64,000 bases of DNA from Chaetoderma sp. LZ-2023a. Taxonomy: Eukaryota; Mollusca; Caudofoveata; Chaetodermatida; Chaetodermatidae. Shown here in pieces: positions 34,611 to 45,647 of this stretch. The stretch is from contig CM067360.1 of the NCBI GenBank assembly GCA_034401795.1, positions 120,879,430-120,943,429 of the forward strand, read 5' to 3'. The notes beneath the pieces are model-generated. The model saw only the letters and a list, made by a program, of their open reading frames with translations, made no database searches and was not told the DNA's origin. The number at the start of each line of letters is the position of its first letter. Within the stretch, counting starts at the first letter, position 1. A program made the translations under genes and the position numbers.

Positions 34611-34848
34611 CCTTTTAACACTTATATCAGCCAAAAATGGCTTCTGCAGTGGTCTTGGAAAATGTTCATTTGCAGGCCAAAAGAAGACTATTTTTGAAAA
34701 TCTACCACTGGAATGACTGGCTCGTTAACCGAGCCAGTTATTCCAGTGGTAAATTTTCAAAAATAGTCATCTCTTGGTCCGCAAATGGGCATTTTCTATG
34801 AGAAAATTTAAATTTAAATTTTCTTGAACAAATTCGAGTCCTAAAGGG
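34611..34848. mobile_element. MITE family B copy (second of an abutting pair)
   Basis: TTAA at 34607-34610 and 34849-34852; ends CCTTTTAACACTTATATC / GAGTCCTAAAGGG. Centre GAATGACTGGCTCGTTAACC / GAGCCAGTTATTCCAGTGG contains a TTAA at the dyad. Confidence 0.85.
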
Positions 34849-34852
34849 TTAA

Positions 34853-35495
34853 AACTTTACCGTAATATGGTCTCAAAGTTGGACAATTTGAATATTTCCC
34901 TATTAAGTGTTCATCTGCTGAATTTCCATGGGGTTTAACTATGGACAAGCTGAAAATTTTGAAAACAATTTGACCGAAATTTGTCCTCCAAATATTCAGC
35001 AGTCGGACAGTTAAAATGACCATTTGCAAGCCAAGAGAAGCCGCGTTTTGAAAATTTACCACTCAGTTATTCAATCCCGAAATATCCTGTGAGCCAAGAT
35101 GCTTTGCTAAAGGCAAACACTTAATGTTGCCACTGCCGTCATAGAAAAAGTCATACCCAATCGCTTCATGATGCAAAAATGACTGGACTGTCACATACAG
35201 ACTAACAGCTTCCAATCAAAATAAATTTGAAAATATTCGACAGATTTCCCTTATGGTTGCCATGAAAATGAGATTGGGGGAATTAATCGATGAGAGTGTT
35301 ACAAGCGAGGAAAAATCTGGAAAACTGTTCCCTGAGAGGAATTACCCTTTAAGCGTTAAGTCAACCGAAAATGGAATCTTCAGTGACCTTTGGCAATGTC
35401 CATTTGAGGTCAAGAAACCACAATTTTTGAAAATTTACCACATTAAAAAATTACCTGTTGCCGTACAAATCAACATCGATATAAGCAAACCCATG
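34853..35495. other. No gene; scattered MITE fragments
   Basis: Contains a B-like arm (CATTTGCAAGCCAAGAGAAG, near 35020) and an A/M arm (AAATTTGAAAATATTCGACA, near 35222). The 98-residue ORF at 35253-35549 runs through fragments and is not called. Confidence 0.45.
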
Positions 35496-35499
35496 TTAA

Positions 35500-35697
35500 A
35501 CCTTTCACCGACAAAATCCCTGAAAAAGTTAATTCTTTGCGATGCATAGCATATTCTGTTGAATATTTTGAAATTAATATGACTGGAAGACATTGTTGGC
35601 TAATAGTTCAAGTCATATTAATTTCAAAATATTCAACAGATATTAAGTTTATTTGCCCTGAGATTGAGATTATAAATGGAGTTTATCAGTGAAAGTG
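35500..35697. mobile_element. MITE family M, uninterrupted copy
   Basis: 198 bp between TTAA sites (35496-35499 and 35698-35701). Ends ACCTTTCACCGACAAAATCC / ATCAGTGAAAGTG. Internal hairpin TCTGTTGAATATTTTGAAAT / ATTTCAAAATATTCAACAGA at 35557-35640. Defines the empty form of the element interrupted at 28692 and 44614. Confidence 0.82.
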
Positions 35698-35744
35698 TTA
35701 AGCAGTTAAACGTTAGACGTCTTCACTGAGAAGGTCTGTTTAAC

Positions 35745-36112
35745 CCTTTGATGGTCAAGATTTGCACTTAGTGAATGTTCAATTGAAGTCCAAAAGAAGA
35801 CAATTTTTGAAAATTTCTCAACGGAATGACTGGTTCTGAGTGAATGGTCAATTGAAGTTCAAAATAAGACAATTTTTTTAAATTTCTCAATGGAATGACT
35901 GGTTCTGAGTGAATGTTCAATTTAAGTCCAAGAGAAGACAATTTTTGAAAATTTCTCAATGGAATGACTGGTTCTGTTATTGAGCCAGTCATTATAGTTG
36001 TAAAATTTACAAAACGTATTCTTTGACCTTTAAATCAGCATTTATTAAAACGACTGATTTTGGTCGTCATAAATGTCCATTTGCAGACCCAGAGAAGACG
36101 ATTTTTGAAAAT
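35745..36112. repeat. Tandem half-copies of MITE family B
   Basis: Three consecutive copies of a half element of about 65 bp with CAATTTTTGAAAATTTCTCA and GGAATGACTGGTTCTGAGTG, then one complete dyad (GGTTCTGTTATTGAGCCAGT). Confidence 0.7.
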
Positions 36113-36204
36113 TTACCACCGGGTAAATAATCATACAAATGGGCATTTAGTAAGCAAAGATTTATATATTTATGTTAAATTTCTAATATTGAAGGAATAA
36201 CCAT

Positions 36205-36435
36205 TTCATGACTAAACTAAGCCAGCCAAAACCCGCCTTCTCTAGTGGTCTTGAGGAAAGTCAATTTTCAAGCCAAGACACATTTTTGAAATTTTACCAC
36301 TGGAATGACTGGCTCAGTAACAGAGCCAGCCAGTCATTCCAGTGGTAAAATTTGTCTTCTCTTGGCAGGCAAATGGACATTCAATAAGCAAATATTTATA
36401 TTTTCTTGACCGAATTTTGACATTAAATGATTAAG
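36205..36435. mobile_element. MITE family B copy
   Basis: CATTTCATGACTAAAC left side; centre GAATGACTGGCTCAGTAACA / GAGCCAGCCAGTCATTCCAG with a 4-bp duplication (CCAG) at the dyad; right end ATTAAATGATTAAGG. Confidence 0.75.
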
Positions 36436-36499
36436 GAGTAATATATATTCTAAGGTATATGACAGACTAATGATGAAATAAATATATTCTAGAACAAGA

Positions 36500-36965
36500 A
36501 TTCCACAGAATTAACTGTCTTTTCTGTCTGCTCATTGACAGTTACCTTGACCCTTGACCGTGTGGTCTCAATATCATTATGCTGCATCAGGTAACATTAT
36601 ATATACTAGGCAACGTTATATTCAAGCATGCAGTTTCAATAGGCTCAAGCAATCCTGGGGCCAGTTTCACAAAGGTGTGTAAGTTACACCCTGTTGCAAA
36701 GTAGAAAACAGACCAATCAGAATGCTTCATTTGATATTTATGTCGTACTTAAGTACCCGTTGTAATATTGGCACCAAAATGTAAATGCAAATTATTTACT
36801 AAACGTTAAGAACTTAATGTTGGAAAAACCTTGACCCAGTTTGACCTAGTGACCTCAGTATCATAATGCTGGCTTCTTATTGTATAGGAAATCTTGTGTC
36901 CAAGTTTGGTTCCAATAGGATTAAGCAATCATAAAATGTAGGCAAAGATGATATACCAAATGCCA
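36500..36965. repeat. Two diverged array units split by a short insertion
   Basis: Units with CCTTGACCCTTGACCGTGTG / CTTGACCCAGTTTGACCTAG and CAATAGG(C/A)T(C/T)AAGCAATC near 36540-36655 and 36830-36930. Between them 36655-36780 begins TGGGGCCAGTTTCACAAAG, a possible small insertion of unknown type. Confidence 0.5.
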
Positions 36966-37329
36966 GAAATCTAACGCTGATCATGTCGTCGACACCGTCG
37001 GTGTTAAATCACCATCATCATCGGAAGTGATACCTATGTCTCGCTTTCTTCTTCGCAGGCAAGACAAAAATTGCCGCAAGACAAAAATTGCCCAAAAGAA
37101 AACCGCCATCTAATATGGAATGGGAAATGTGATGCTTGAACCAAAAGCAAAACTTTTTAATAATTAGATAATAAAAGCTACACGAATATTCATACATAAA
37201 TCAGCATAGCTGGATAAGGCACAAGCGCGTGTGCAAAACCCTGAAAGAGAGGGGCTCAATAAGTTAAATTGATGCATTATTTTCAGCACATATATGCATT
37301 TAAATTAAATAAATTATGAAGTATCTATG

Positions 37330-37480
37330 GATAGTTGCCTTGAATAACCTTAAATTTTGATTCTGAAAATTCAGAATTCAGTTTCAAATCAATGCCAACA
37401 TGCATACAAGATGGGTGGAGCTTAGCTAGTAATGGGTGTGGCATAGCTAGTAATGGGCGGAGCTTAGCTAGAATGGATCC
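37330..37480 (+). mobile_element. MITE family A, right part
   Basis: AATTCAGAATTCAGTTTCAA segment, then GATGGGTGGAGCTTAGCTAG and three 21-bp-like tail units. Confidence 0.6.
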
Positions 37481-37654
37481 CTTTATTGGTTAATACTTTG
37501 CCAAAGCCAGGTCAATAAGATAGCTTAGGATAATATCCATTAACCATTTACATTCCAGGGACCAGAAATGCTGTGCTTAGGCCCCGCAGTGCCCACTTTT
37601 GCAGGGTGCCATTGAGAACAGGGGGTGCAAATAATTGTAAATAATGATATTTAA

Positions 37655-37880
37655 CCCTTTAACACTCACATCGGCCAAAAATGGCTTCAGCCCTGATCTT
37701 GAAAAATGTCCATTTGCAGACCAAGAGCAGAATATTTTTGGAAATTTACCACTGGAATGACAGGCTCAATAACTGAGCCAGCCATTCCAGTAGTAAATTT
37801 TCAAAAAAATGTGTCTCGTCTGCAAATGGACATTTTCTTTGAGAAAATTGAAATTTCAAAGAAATTCAAGGGAGAAAGGG
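37655..37880. mobile_element. MITE family B, intact termini
   Basis: 226 bp with TTAA on both sides (37651-37654 and 37881-37884). Ends CCCTTTAACACTCACATC and GAGAAAGGG. Centre GAATGACAGGCTCAATAACT / GAGCCAGCCATTCCAGTAG. The best delimited copy of the family, with no autonomous partner seen in the window. Confidence 0.9.
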
Positions 37881-37884
37881 TTAA

Positions 37885-38287
37885 ACCCACCCCTCATTGC
37901 AGCAGTGGGGGTAGGGCGGGGGGGGGGGATGGTGGTGCATATCCCGCATTGCAGGGGTTGGGTGGGGTGCAACATCGCTAAGCACAGTACGGGAGATCAG
38001 ATACGACAAACGATGTACAATATCATACACAGCATTATGTCAAATATTTTGGAATTACAGTTGACTGGAGCAAGGCTTTCCAGCAGAATTGTTTTCGCAA
38101 GCATTTAACGTTTACATTTTCCTGTGCACACATGCCTGCATTGACAAGCTAGCCTATATGCCAGGAATTCTGGGATAGGCACATGTTAATAGAGAAACAA
38201 GTAAAAACTTTATAGAGGTACCACGCCCATTTCTACCTACGCTGTCAGGCTTAGCTGGGAGCCTGTTGCTGTTGGCATCTATTATAC
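37885..38287. other. No gene; G-rich tract
   Basis: G-run region 37907-37935 and unremarkable sequence. Confidence 0.4.
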
Positions 38288-38430
38288 ACTCAGGTAGGCT
38301 GTTGACTATTCTGGAACTAATTTGACTGGGTGCTGTTGCTGCCTATGGCAGCAACAGCTCCCAGTCAAATTAGTTCCAAAATAGTCAACAGTCTGTTTAT
38401 TAAATTGTAAATTCATCAAATACATACAAT
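38288..38430 (-). mobile_element. MITE family A hairpin with matched arm changes
   Basis: Arms GCTGTTGACTATTCTGGAAC... and ...GTTCCAAAATAGTCAACAG (38309-38392) around TGCCTATGGCAG. Both arms share two departures from the family consensus (GACTATT for GAATATT; GGAAC for GAAAC). Confidence 0.75.
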
Positions 38431-39040
38431 TCAAATACTTTAGTGACAAACTTCGAGTTTAGAATAGGCATATGTTAATTACTGCGCAATAACTTACTTA
38501 TCTAGCGTGAAACATCTTCCAGACACTGTCTCCAGCTGAGACTCCTTGGCTGACATTTAGCAACACCACAGGAACTCATTAGCGGCCCGGCATTATCGTG
38601 GTAATAAATTCTCACAAAGTTGGCTTAAGATATTATGACCTTTAGAATTATTGCCGAAACAATGAAATCGTGCATAAAATATGTCATGAATAAACGCTTT
38701 TACGACTGGCATTTATAGATTGCACGATTGCTTTTTTCACCGGTATATTTCCTTGCACCTGTAGTTTTAAGGAGATGGAATATTTAAACAGGATGCCTAT
38801 TAGCATGTCTAGAGATGTTAATGATGTCAAGGGAATAATTATGTTTGAAATAAATATCCTATGTAGTTATGGTTTGACTTTTGACATTGTTTGATTGATG
38901 ATGGGTCACTTACCGGTAAAAATATTTATTACCAAGGGTTAAATATCAGTACAGTATGTCTCAGAAATAAGAGAAATTGTTTCCGAAACAAAAACACACA
39001 TGTTATTTAGTACAGTTTTGAAACCGATGTAAGAAATATT
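38431..39040. other. No recognisable feature
   Basis: No supported ORF or repeat landmark. Confidence 0.45.
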
Positions 39041-39520
39041 CTGTTAAATAGTTTGAACATAATAGACCTTTCCAGTTTTAGCTACGCCCCGCCCATCTCT
39101 AGCTAAGCTCCACCTACACCTTGCTCGTGTTGTGATCGAACTATCTTTGAACTCCCTGACTATCAATTTCCAGAAAACTATAGAGGTAAGCTGTTGAATA
39201 TTTTGAAACTAATATGACTGGGTGCTGTTGCTGCCTATGGCAGCAACAGCGCCCAGTCAAATTAGTTTCAAAAAATTCAACAGCATGTTTATTAAATAGT
39301 AGAGACATACAATTCGTACAACGTGTCGTACTATTAAGAGTTAAAGACGGGCCTAATAGAATCATTTATGACATAATGATTATGACATCATCCTACATGC
39401 CGCTTAGCTGAGTATGACGTCAAGTCATCGATGGATACTTTGGAAAGGTGAATTGGATTGGAAGACACTGCTGCCTTAGGCAGAAATGTCTTCCAATGCA
39501 ATTATATTCAAAATATTCAA
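39041..39520 (-). mobile_element. Composite: MITE A inside an M-type hairpin arm (copy 1)
   Basis: Outer arm CTGTTAAATAGTTTGAACAT (39041-39060) and its partner ATTATATTCAAAATATTCAA (39500-39519) bracket MITE A (39065-39451, GACCTTTCCAG ... GGAAAGGTG). The outer hairpin centre CTGCCTTAGGCAG is at 39470-39482. The same arrangement with the same junction is at 48184-48661. Confidence 0.78.
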
Positions 39521-39930
39521 AAGTATGTTTTATTTTGTTTTGGAAACATCTTAAGCTATTTCTAAGCTGTAGGGTAGATCTAACAATGATGAACTGTCAT
39601 GGATTATTACTAATTAACCCTTGTTTTTCAAACTTGGTCAGGAAGATCTAAATACGGACTGTTTTACAATCCTGAGCAAACATTTGTCTCACAAGCATCA
39701 GGGTTTTTCCCCGATCCATAACCGTTATTGAACTTTATTTTGATCCAGCATAACATTAAGCATGGGTGGAAACAACCGGCGTTATAAAATGCAAACAAAT
39801 TACTGAGAAATCATAGATGGAAGTCGAAGAATTGAAAAATGACTTATTTATTAAAAATATAAAGAACTGGTCAATATGCAATCTAAAATACCACAATGCA
39901 TAATTATTAAGGTGTGTTCTTGTTGATATG
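39521..39930. other. No recognisable feature
   Basis: AT-rich; no supported ORF. Confidence 0.45.
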
Positions 39931-40325
39931 CCAATGGACCTTTCCATTTTTAGCTATGCCCCGCCCATCACTAGCTAAGCGCCACCCACACCTCGCTGTG
40001 TTTGGATTGATCGATCCCCGAATGCCCTAGCTATCAATTTCCTGAAAACTATACAGGGAAGCTGTTGAATATTTTGTAACTAATTAGACTGGGTGCTGTT
40101 GCTGCCATAGGCAGCAACAGCGCCCAGTCAAATTAGTTTCAAAATATTCAACAGAATATTTATTAAATAGTAAAAGCAAAGAATTTGTACAACAGCACAT
40201 AGACCGTCATCAGATATGCATTCGGGACGTACTTATCGACGTCATTCATTATGATGTCATTGTACACATCACGCTGTTCATTATGGCATCATATGATGGG
40301 TGGGTACTCTGGAAAGGTGAATTGG
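39931..40325 (-). mobile_element. MITE family A copy
   Basis: CCAATGGACCTTTCCA at the left, CTCTGGAAAGGTGAATTGG at the right: inverted termini of about 15 bp. Hairpin 40059-40155 with GCTGCCATAGGCAGC centre and near-perfect arms. Confidence 0.85.
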
Positions 40326-41130
40326 TGGTTGATTTTTATCGAAGACCATTTAAAAAAAATTACTTCATGAAGTTGTGTGCTAGAGGAAAATAGGACACAT
40401 TATCTACACAAAATCAAACTGACATATTTGTGACATATCAACTGTCTCATAGTCATGGGTTTGAATTGTGCATTTTGCGTCTACTTTGTGCATTTGGCTG
40501 TCAAGATTAATGCCCATTCCGACACATTATGCCTGATGTTATACAATGAAACATAACCGTCCATTATGAAACTCATTGGTAATCACCTCTAAAAATGTAT
40601 CATTCAGAAAATAAAACTATTTTAGCAATAGGAAACCAAAGATCTGGTTGCATATCAATTATGATACCGGTAAACGTTAGCAAATACATATTTTCTTACA
40701 AGCAAACAGTAATAGTGATAATTCAGTGTCCCGGAAAGGACATTTATTTAAAAGATCCACACCGCCATTTCACATGCATAGCAGTTGTTTTTCAAAGACA
40801 TTGTACGGCTATACAATCATTTAAAACCACCAGACTCCTTGCACAGATGTCAAATTAGACATTAGACAAGAAATAGCATGTCTACAAATGATTCAATATA
40901 TGTTGGTTGCCCAGTCTTACCTGTGGAATTAATGTACATGCTACCATGTACAGCCACCTAAACATATGGCTGTGCCCAATGACAACTCTGAACCTAGTCT
41001 CGATGACAGAAATCTCAGAGAAAGGTAGTATGATAACAATTGACTGGTTGGGCGGGGTGGGGTGGGGAGGGGGACCTACTTTATGGACTTTAATGTATTG
41101 ATCGTGATGAAATCTGACCCTGAGTAGATG
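40326..41130. other. No gene recognised
   Basis: An 87-residue ORF at 40595-40858 has no known motif and no supporting context. G-rich run near 41050-41073. Confidence 0.4.
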
Positions 41131-41135
41131 ATGGC

Positions 41136-42109
41136 TTAGTCTGGAAATATCTTTCGAAAGGTCATATGCCAGGTCAGTGAGTCATCTTCACCTCTTTCCT
41201 CAGCATGTTTAGTACTTAAAAACTCTTTCTTGTGTTCTCTGAGTGGTATTTGCTTTATTACTTCAATATGTGGAAGATAATGTTGGTATCCCCTGAAGAT
41301 TGACAAATGTTTAGCAATGATCTTTGAGGCTTTCAGGACATGCCATGATGGTCTACTGCATGCCTGATTCAGGTACTTCTCGCCGACATCTGCTGCACAC
41401 ATTCATATGTCAACAACATTATTTATTTTCAGATTTTGCTTATGGGTGGTGCATAGAGCATTCGACTATAATTATCATTCTTACACGCTTTGTAGCAACA
41501 GATGATTCTTTCATCATACCTGATTGTACGAACATTTGCCAGCTTCAGTTGCAGAAGCTTATATTCATGTTTAGATGCACTTCATTGTCGATCTTGTATG
41601 CATCTGTGCAGGAATGTTGCAACAGGTTTACGACAGTTCCTTCTTCACCCTTTTCTGGATGAAGTATCTTCCCTTAACTGATGAAAGAGCGACCATCTCA
41701 CAACCTTTTGTTCTTTACTTTTTTGTCCAAGAGACCCTTGTTACACCCAATCTCTGTTTTGATCTACTTCTTACTTCTTGAGTCTTTAACACCAATGCTA
41801 TATTGTTAAGTTGTTTCATTTTTTCGTCTGTTCTGTTGACTAAAGTCTCAAACGCTTGGGCATATGTCAGTGATGCTGGCATATATGTGTCCTCAGTTAT
41901 CGAAGTTGTATCTGCTCTGCTTGGTTCTTGAGAAATATCTTTCCTCCTGGGAGCATGGACGTTTCGAAGGCTTGGTACATACAGTAACATTTGCAGACGC
42001 TGTATTTGCCCTGTCTAATTCCTTGTCTCTCCACCAAGCTTGTGCACTTTTCTGTTTCTGCTTTCCCTTTATTTAGTTGGTTCGTCTGTAATTGTCCATC
42101 ATGGTACAT
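41136..42109 (-). other. Possible decayed coding region, unidentified
   Basis: Three minus-strand open stretches (42109-41897, 41990-41715, 41402-41136) lie in sequence with composition unlike the surrounding MITEs and carry protein-like, charged, non-repetitive sequence, for example QAFETLVNRTDEKMKQLNNI and KQIPLREHKKEFLSTKH. A duplicated YAQAFET / YQAFET hints at a frame change. I do not recognise the family; an old retroelement ORF is one possibility. Low confidence. Confidence 0.3.
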
Positions 42110-43124
42110 TCCGGATTGTTCTTCTTCTTCTCCCTGTCTTTTATCACTTCCTAGTCTTCCTGAGCATCATCATAAAACGAGTCCATTGCTGTACATATAT
42201 GTTTGTTGCTTTTGTTCATTATCCACCTATTTGTATCTAGTGTAACACAGATAGTTCTTGCCGTTTTGTCTGTGTACCGTAAATTTTCTGCTTCCAGATA
42301 TCATAGAGGCAGTGCTGGCCTGATCATTTGTGCCTTTTACTTCTCAATATTACTGCAGGCATTGCCAAGTACAATCACTTTCACATTTAGCTTTGATATC
42401 TTGGAATACATCTATGTAGTTTACTGACCTTGTTTGCCTAAACTTAAAATGAAACACATGTTGGTCACATGGCTGTGAAAGAAGCTAGGGTATATTTCAT
42501 TGTTCAGAAATATTGATCGCATATAGTTGAACAATAAAATCGGATACTGATGACTAGCATGACAATTAAATCAACATATGTACATATATTCCTAAGTGGA
42601 CGCATGCAGGTGAATTAGACATAACAGGCACATCAGTTATTTGGGCATTAAAATTGTGAAAACACAGAAATCAAGAACTTTATTAACCAATGTCAAAAAA
42701 TGTATCCTTTCCGTCACATTTGGTGGGTATATTGGCCGTCACATTTGGTGGGTATATTGGCCGTCACATTTGGTGGGTATATTGGTAACTGGTGTAATGC
42801 TGTTTTGTTTGTAATAAATAATTCTTAGAATGATAGAATATGTTAGGACTTTTTGTCAGTCAATTAGTCTTGGGAACACAATTTGAATATTTATAGAATC
42901 ATGTTATTTATAACTTGTTGTTATCTTAGAAGTTACATTATCGGTTACCAAAATCTTAATTTACATAAATTAATCATTAAAATATTTGACTCCAGCTATT
43001 ATTTTGAATAGAGGATGCTATTGCAATACTTTGAAAACCAAAAATCCCACTGTGAAAACATTACTTAGAGCTTAACTGTGATAAATAGTGGTGTGTCTGA
43101 AAGGACATTTTGACATAGCCGATT
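42110..43124. other. No gene; one short tandem repeat
   Basis: A 25-bp unit with CCGTCACATTTGGTGGGTAT is present almost three times at 42711-42784. The rest is AT-rich without landmarks. Confidence 0.5.
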
Positions 43125-43517
43125 CAATGAACCTTTCCGGTCTTAGCTATGCCCCGGCCTTCTCTAGCTAAGCTCCACCCACAGCTCGCTCGTGTTGGAA
43201 TCAATCGATATCTGAACTCCCTGAGTATCAATTTCCAAAAAACTACACGGATAAGCTGTTGAATATTTTGAAACTAATTTAACTGGGTGCTGTTGCTGCT
43301 TAAGGCAGCAACAGCACCCAGTTAAATTAGTTTCAAAATATTCAACAGCATGTTTATTAAATAGCAAAGAATTGCAAAGACATACAATTTATACGTGTCA
43401 AATTCTGAGATTTGATGACGGTCTATATGGAACCCTTTGTGACGTCATACCCGCGCTGAGCTGATTATGATGTGATACATGGTCAGATGATCGATGGATA
43501 CTCTGGAACGGTGAATT
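43125..43517 (-). mobile_element. MITE family A with perfect 45-bp hairpin arms
   Basis: CAATGAACCTTTCCGG left, CTCTGGAACGGTGAATT right. Arms 43255-43299 and 43305-43349 are perfectly complementary over 45 bp around TTAAG. Unlike other copies, both arms read TTTAACTGGG / CCCAGTTAAA, a paired change from TTTGACTGGG / CCCAGTCAAA. Confidence 0.88.
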
Positions 43518-44195
43518 ACTTATAAAGCACTAAAACAATATTTAATTAACATGACAGAACTTTAGCTAGTTCTATATATATTCAGTGAAACTTAAGGCAA
43601 CAAGTCCAGCCCATAATATCTTGGTCTTTATATTTATTTGTAATTGGCATGGACAAATCTGATGTGTCGGAAAGGACATCGATTTGACAGAAATCTACTT
43701 CATTATTTTACATGCTATATTTGTCACCTGCTAACCAAAGACTAAATTTAATTTTCCTTAGTTTATTTATTGTGACAAATACCTCACAATTGCTGCAGGA
43801 ATTGTCTTAATTCTAAATCTATCGAATTTAATGGATAAAATGGTGTTGTAGTTTGTGTCGGAAAGGACATTTTGTTTGACGGAAGTCATGTTATGCAGCA
43901 TTGCTATTGTTTTTGGCCAAAATTCCCAACAAATTATTCTATGATTTATATTGTTTACAAAACACACCAATTTTGCTATAATTAAGTCATTGACTTAGTT
44001 TATGACTACAAATATGCACATTTACACACATCTAAGTAGTTTATTTCTCAAATGAGACAACATTTTGGAGTTATTTAAGAGGTAAAATCGCCATTACTCA
44101 GTCACCGGTAAAGATATTTTGATTCTGTTTTTTGGATTTTATGCAATTGCAAATGTCTATTATCAGAGTTATCAAGTAAATCATCAGAAAATGGT
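43518..44195. other. No recognisable feature
   Basis: AT-rich; a motif GTGTCGGAAAGGACATTTTG occurs at about 43855 and in variants near 43090, 43662 and 40731, suggesting an old dispersed repeat. Confidence 0.4.
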
Positions 44196-44199
44196 CAAA

Positions 44200-44392
44200 T
44201 TTCAAATGCGTTCAAGACTATAAAACTACCTATATTTGCTCACTGAATGTCCGTTTGGAGGTAAAGAGGACTATTTTTTGAAAATTTAACATTGGAATGA
44301 CTGGTTCAGTTATCGTCTTCTCTTGGTAAGTAAATGGACATTTCTGAAGACCACTGCAGAGGTCAGTTTTGACCGGCTTGACCATTTAAGTC
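44200..44392. mobile_element. MITE family B, arm-deleted copy
   Basis: GAATGACTGGTTCAGTTATC centre followed directly by the right outer arm GTCTTCTCTTGGTAAG; right side CTGCAGAGGTCAGTTTTGAC. Confidence 0.65.
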
Positions 44393-44396
44393 CTAA

Positions 44397-44597
44397 CCCT
44401 TACCACTCTGATGTCCATATTCTATATTTTACTGTGTCAATATCAAAGAAACTGGTGTACATTTTTCAACAATTTTGCTGGACGATGTTGCTGTCTACGA
44501 CAGCACCATCTCCCACCAAATTTGTTGAAAAATGTACACCAGTTCATCTTTTAATTTAGTTTGAAAATTTAAAATTCTGACACCAGAGTGCTAAGGG
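44397..44597. mobile_element. MITE family C copy
   Basis: Ends CCCTTACCACTCTGATGTC and CAGAGTGCTAAGGG; right TTAA 44598-44601, left eroded to CTAA. Hairpin ACAATTTTGCTGGACGATG / CATCTCCCACCAAATTTGT. Confidence 0.82.
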
Positions 44598-44613
44598 TTA
44601 ACAACAGCATTAA

Positions 44614-45143
44614 CCCTTTCACGACGAATTCATCATTTCTAATTTTCAAGGCAAACAGGAAAACTGTTGAATATTTTCAATCACTTTGAAATGGATTTGA
44701 CTGGAAGCCGTTTCTGCCTTAAAGGTGTATGCATATTCACACCAGAATGCCTGAAATTAAAATTCTTAAAATTGTATCCTTTTAGAGGCTTAAATTGTGA
44801 GCCAAGATCTTATGAAACAAAATAAATCTTAACATCATCAGTTCATATAAATTAATATAATTTTTTTAGTTGTGAATTTGAATTAGGGACTTGTGTTCCT
44901 AATTCAATTTCACAACTTAAAAAATTAGATTAATTAATCTGTGATGAAATTACCATATGTTAAGATTAATTTCGTTTCATTACATCTAGGCGCACAACTT
45001 AAGCCTCTAAAATAACTTTAAATTTGTTATTTTCAAGCGTTCTGGTGTGAATATGCACCTTTAATTAATTTCAAAATATTCATCAAAATAAGTTTTATAT
45101 CATTTAAAGGCTATAAGTGTTCCGTGAATTGGCAGTCAAAGGG
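44614..45143. mobile_element. MITE family M with a family D MITE nested in its dyad
   Basis: TTAA at 44610-44613 and 45144-45147; ends CCCTTTCACGACGAATTC / GGCAGTCAAAGGG. The left arm ends TTTCTGCC, then TTAA and family D; the right arm resumes TTAATTTCAAAATATTCATC. Second case in the window of a TTAA element sitting at the centre of this hairpin. Confidence 0.8.
44723..45060. mobile_element. MITE family D nested in family M
   Basis: 338 bp flanked by TTAA (44719-44722 and 45061-45064). Ends AGGTGTATGCATATTCACAC / GTGTGAATATGCACCT; dyad GAATTAGGGACTTGTGTTCC / TAATTC. Confidence 0.87.
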
Positions 45144-45172
45144 TTAAAGGTAAAACACTTGATCAATATTAA

Positions 45173-45398
45173 GCCTTTAACACTCATATCAACCAAAAAG
45201 GCTTCTGCAGTGGTCTTGAAAAATGTCCATTTTCAGACCAAGAGAAGAATATTTTTGAATATTTATCACTGGGATGACTATTTCTATAACTGAGGCAATC
45301 CAGTGGTAAATTTTCAAAAATAGTCTTCTCCGGGTCTGCAAATGGACATTTTCTCTGAGAAATTTGAAATTTTCTTGAACAAATTGAGGGTTAGAGGA
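45173..45398. mobile_element. MITE family B copy
   Basis: TTAA at 45169-45172 and 45399-45402; left end GCCTTTAACACTCATATC; eroded centre (GGGATGACTATTTCTATAAC). Confidence 0.8.
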
Positions 45399-45429
45399 TT
45401 AACTATAGTCAAGAATTGTTCAGAAAATT

Positions 45430-45590
45430 CCAATTTGTCTTAATGAATATCAATCTGCTTGCCACGAGAAGAGTATTTTTGAAAATTAATCACTGGAATG
45501 ATTTACAGTGGTAAAATTTCAAAAGTATACTCTTCTTTCTGACTGCAAATGGACGTTTGTATCAGGACCACTGCAAAGTCTGGTTTTTAA
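45430..45590. mobile_element. MITE family B-like hairpin, short centre
   Basis: AGAAGAGTATTTTTGAAAAT / CAAAAGTATACTCTTCTTTC arms with only ATTTACAGTGG left of the dyad. Confidence 0.55.
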
Positions 45591-45647
45591 ATCAAGGGAA
45601 TTAAGGTTTGAAAGTATTAAACTAGATTGCAATTGACACGTACAAAG

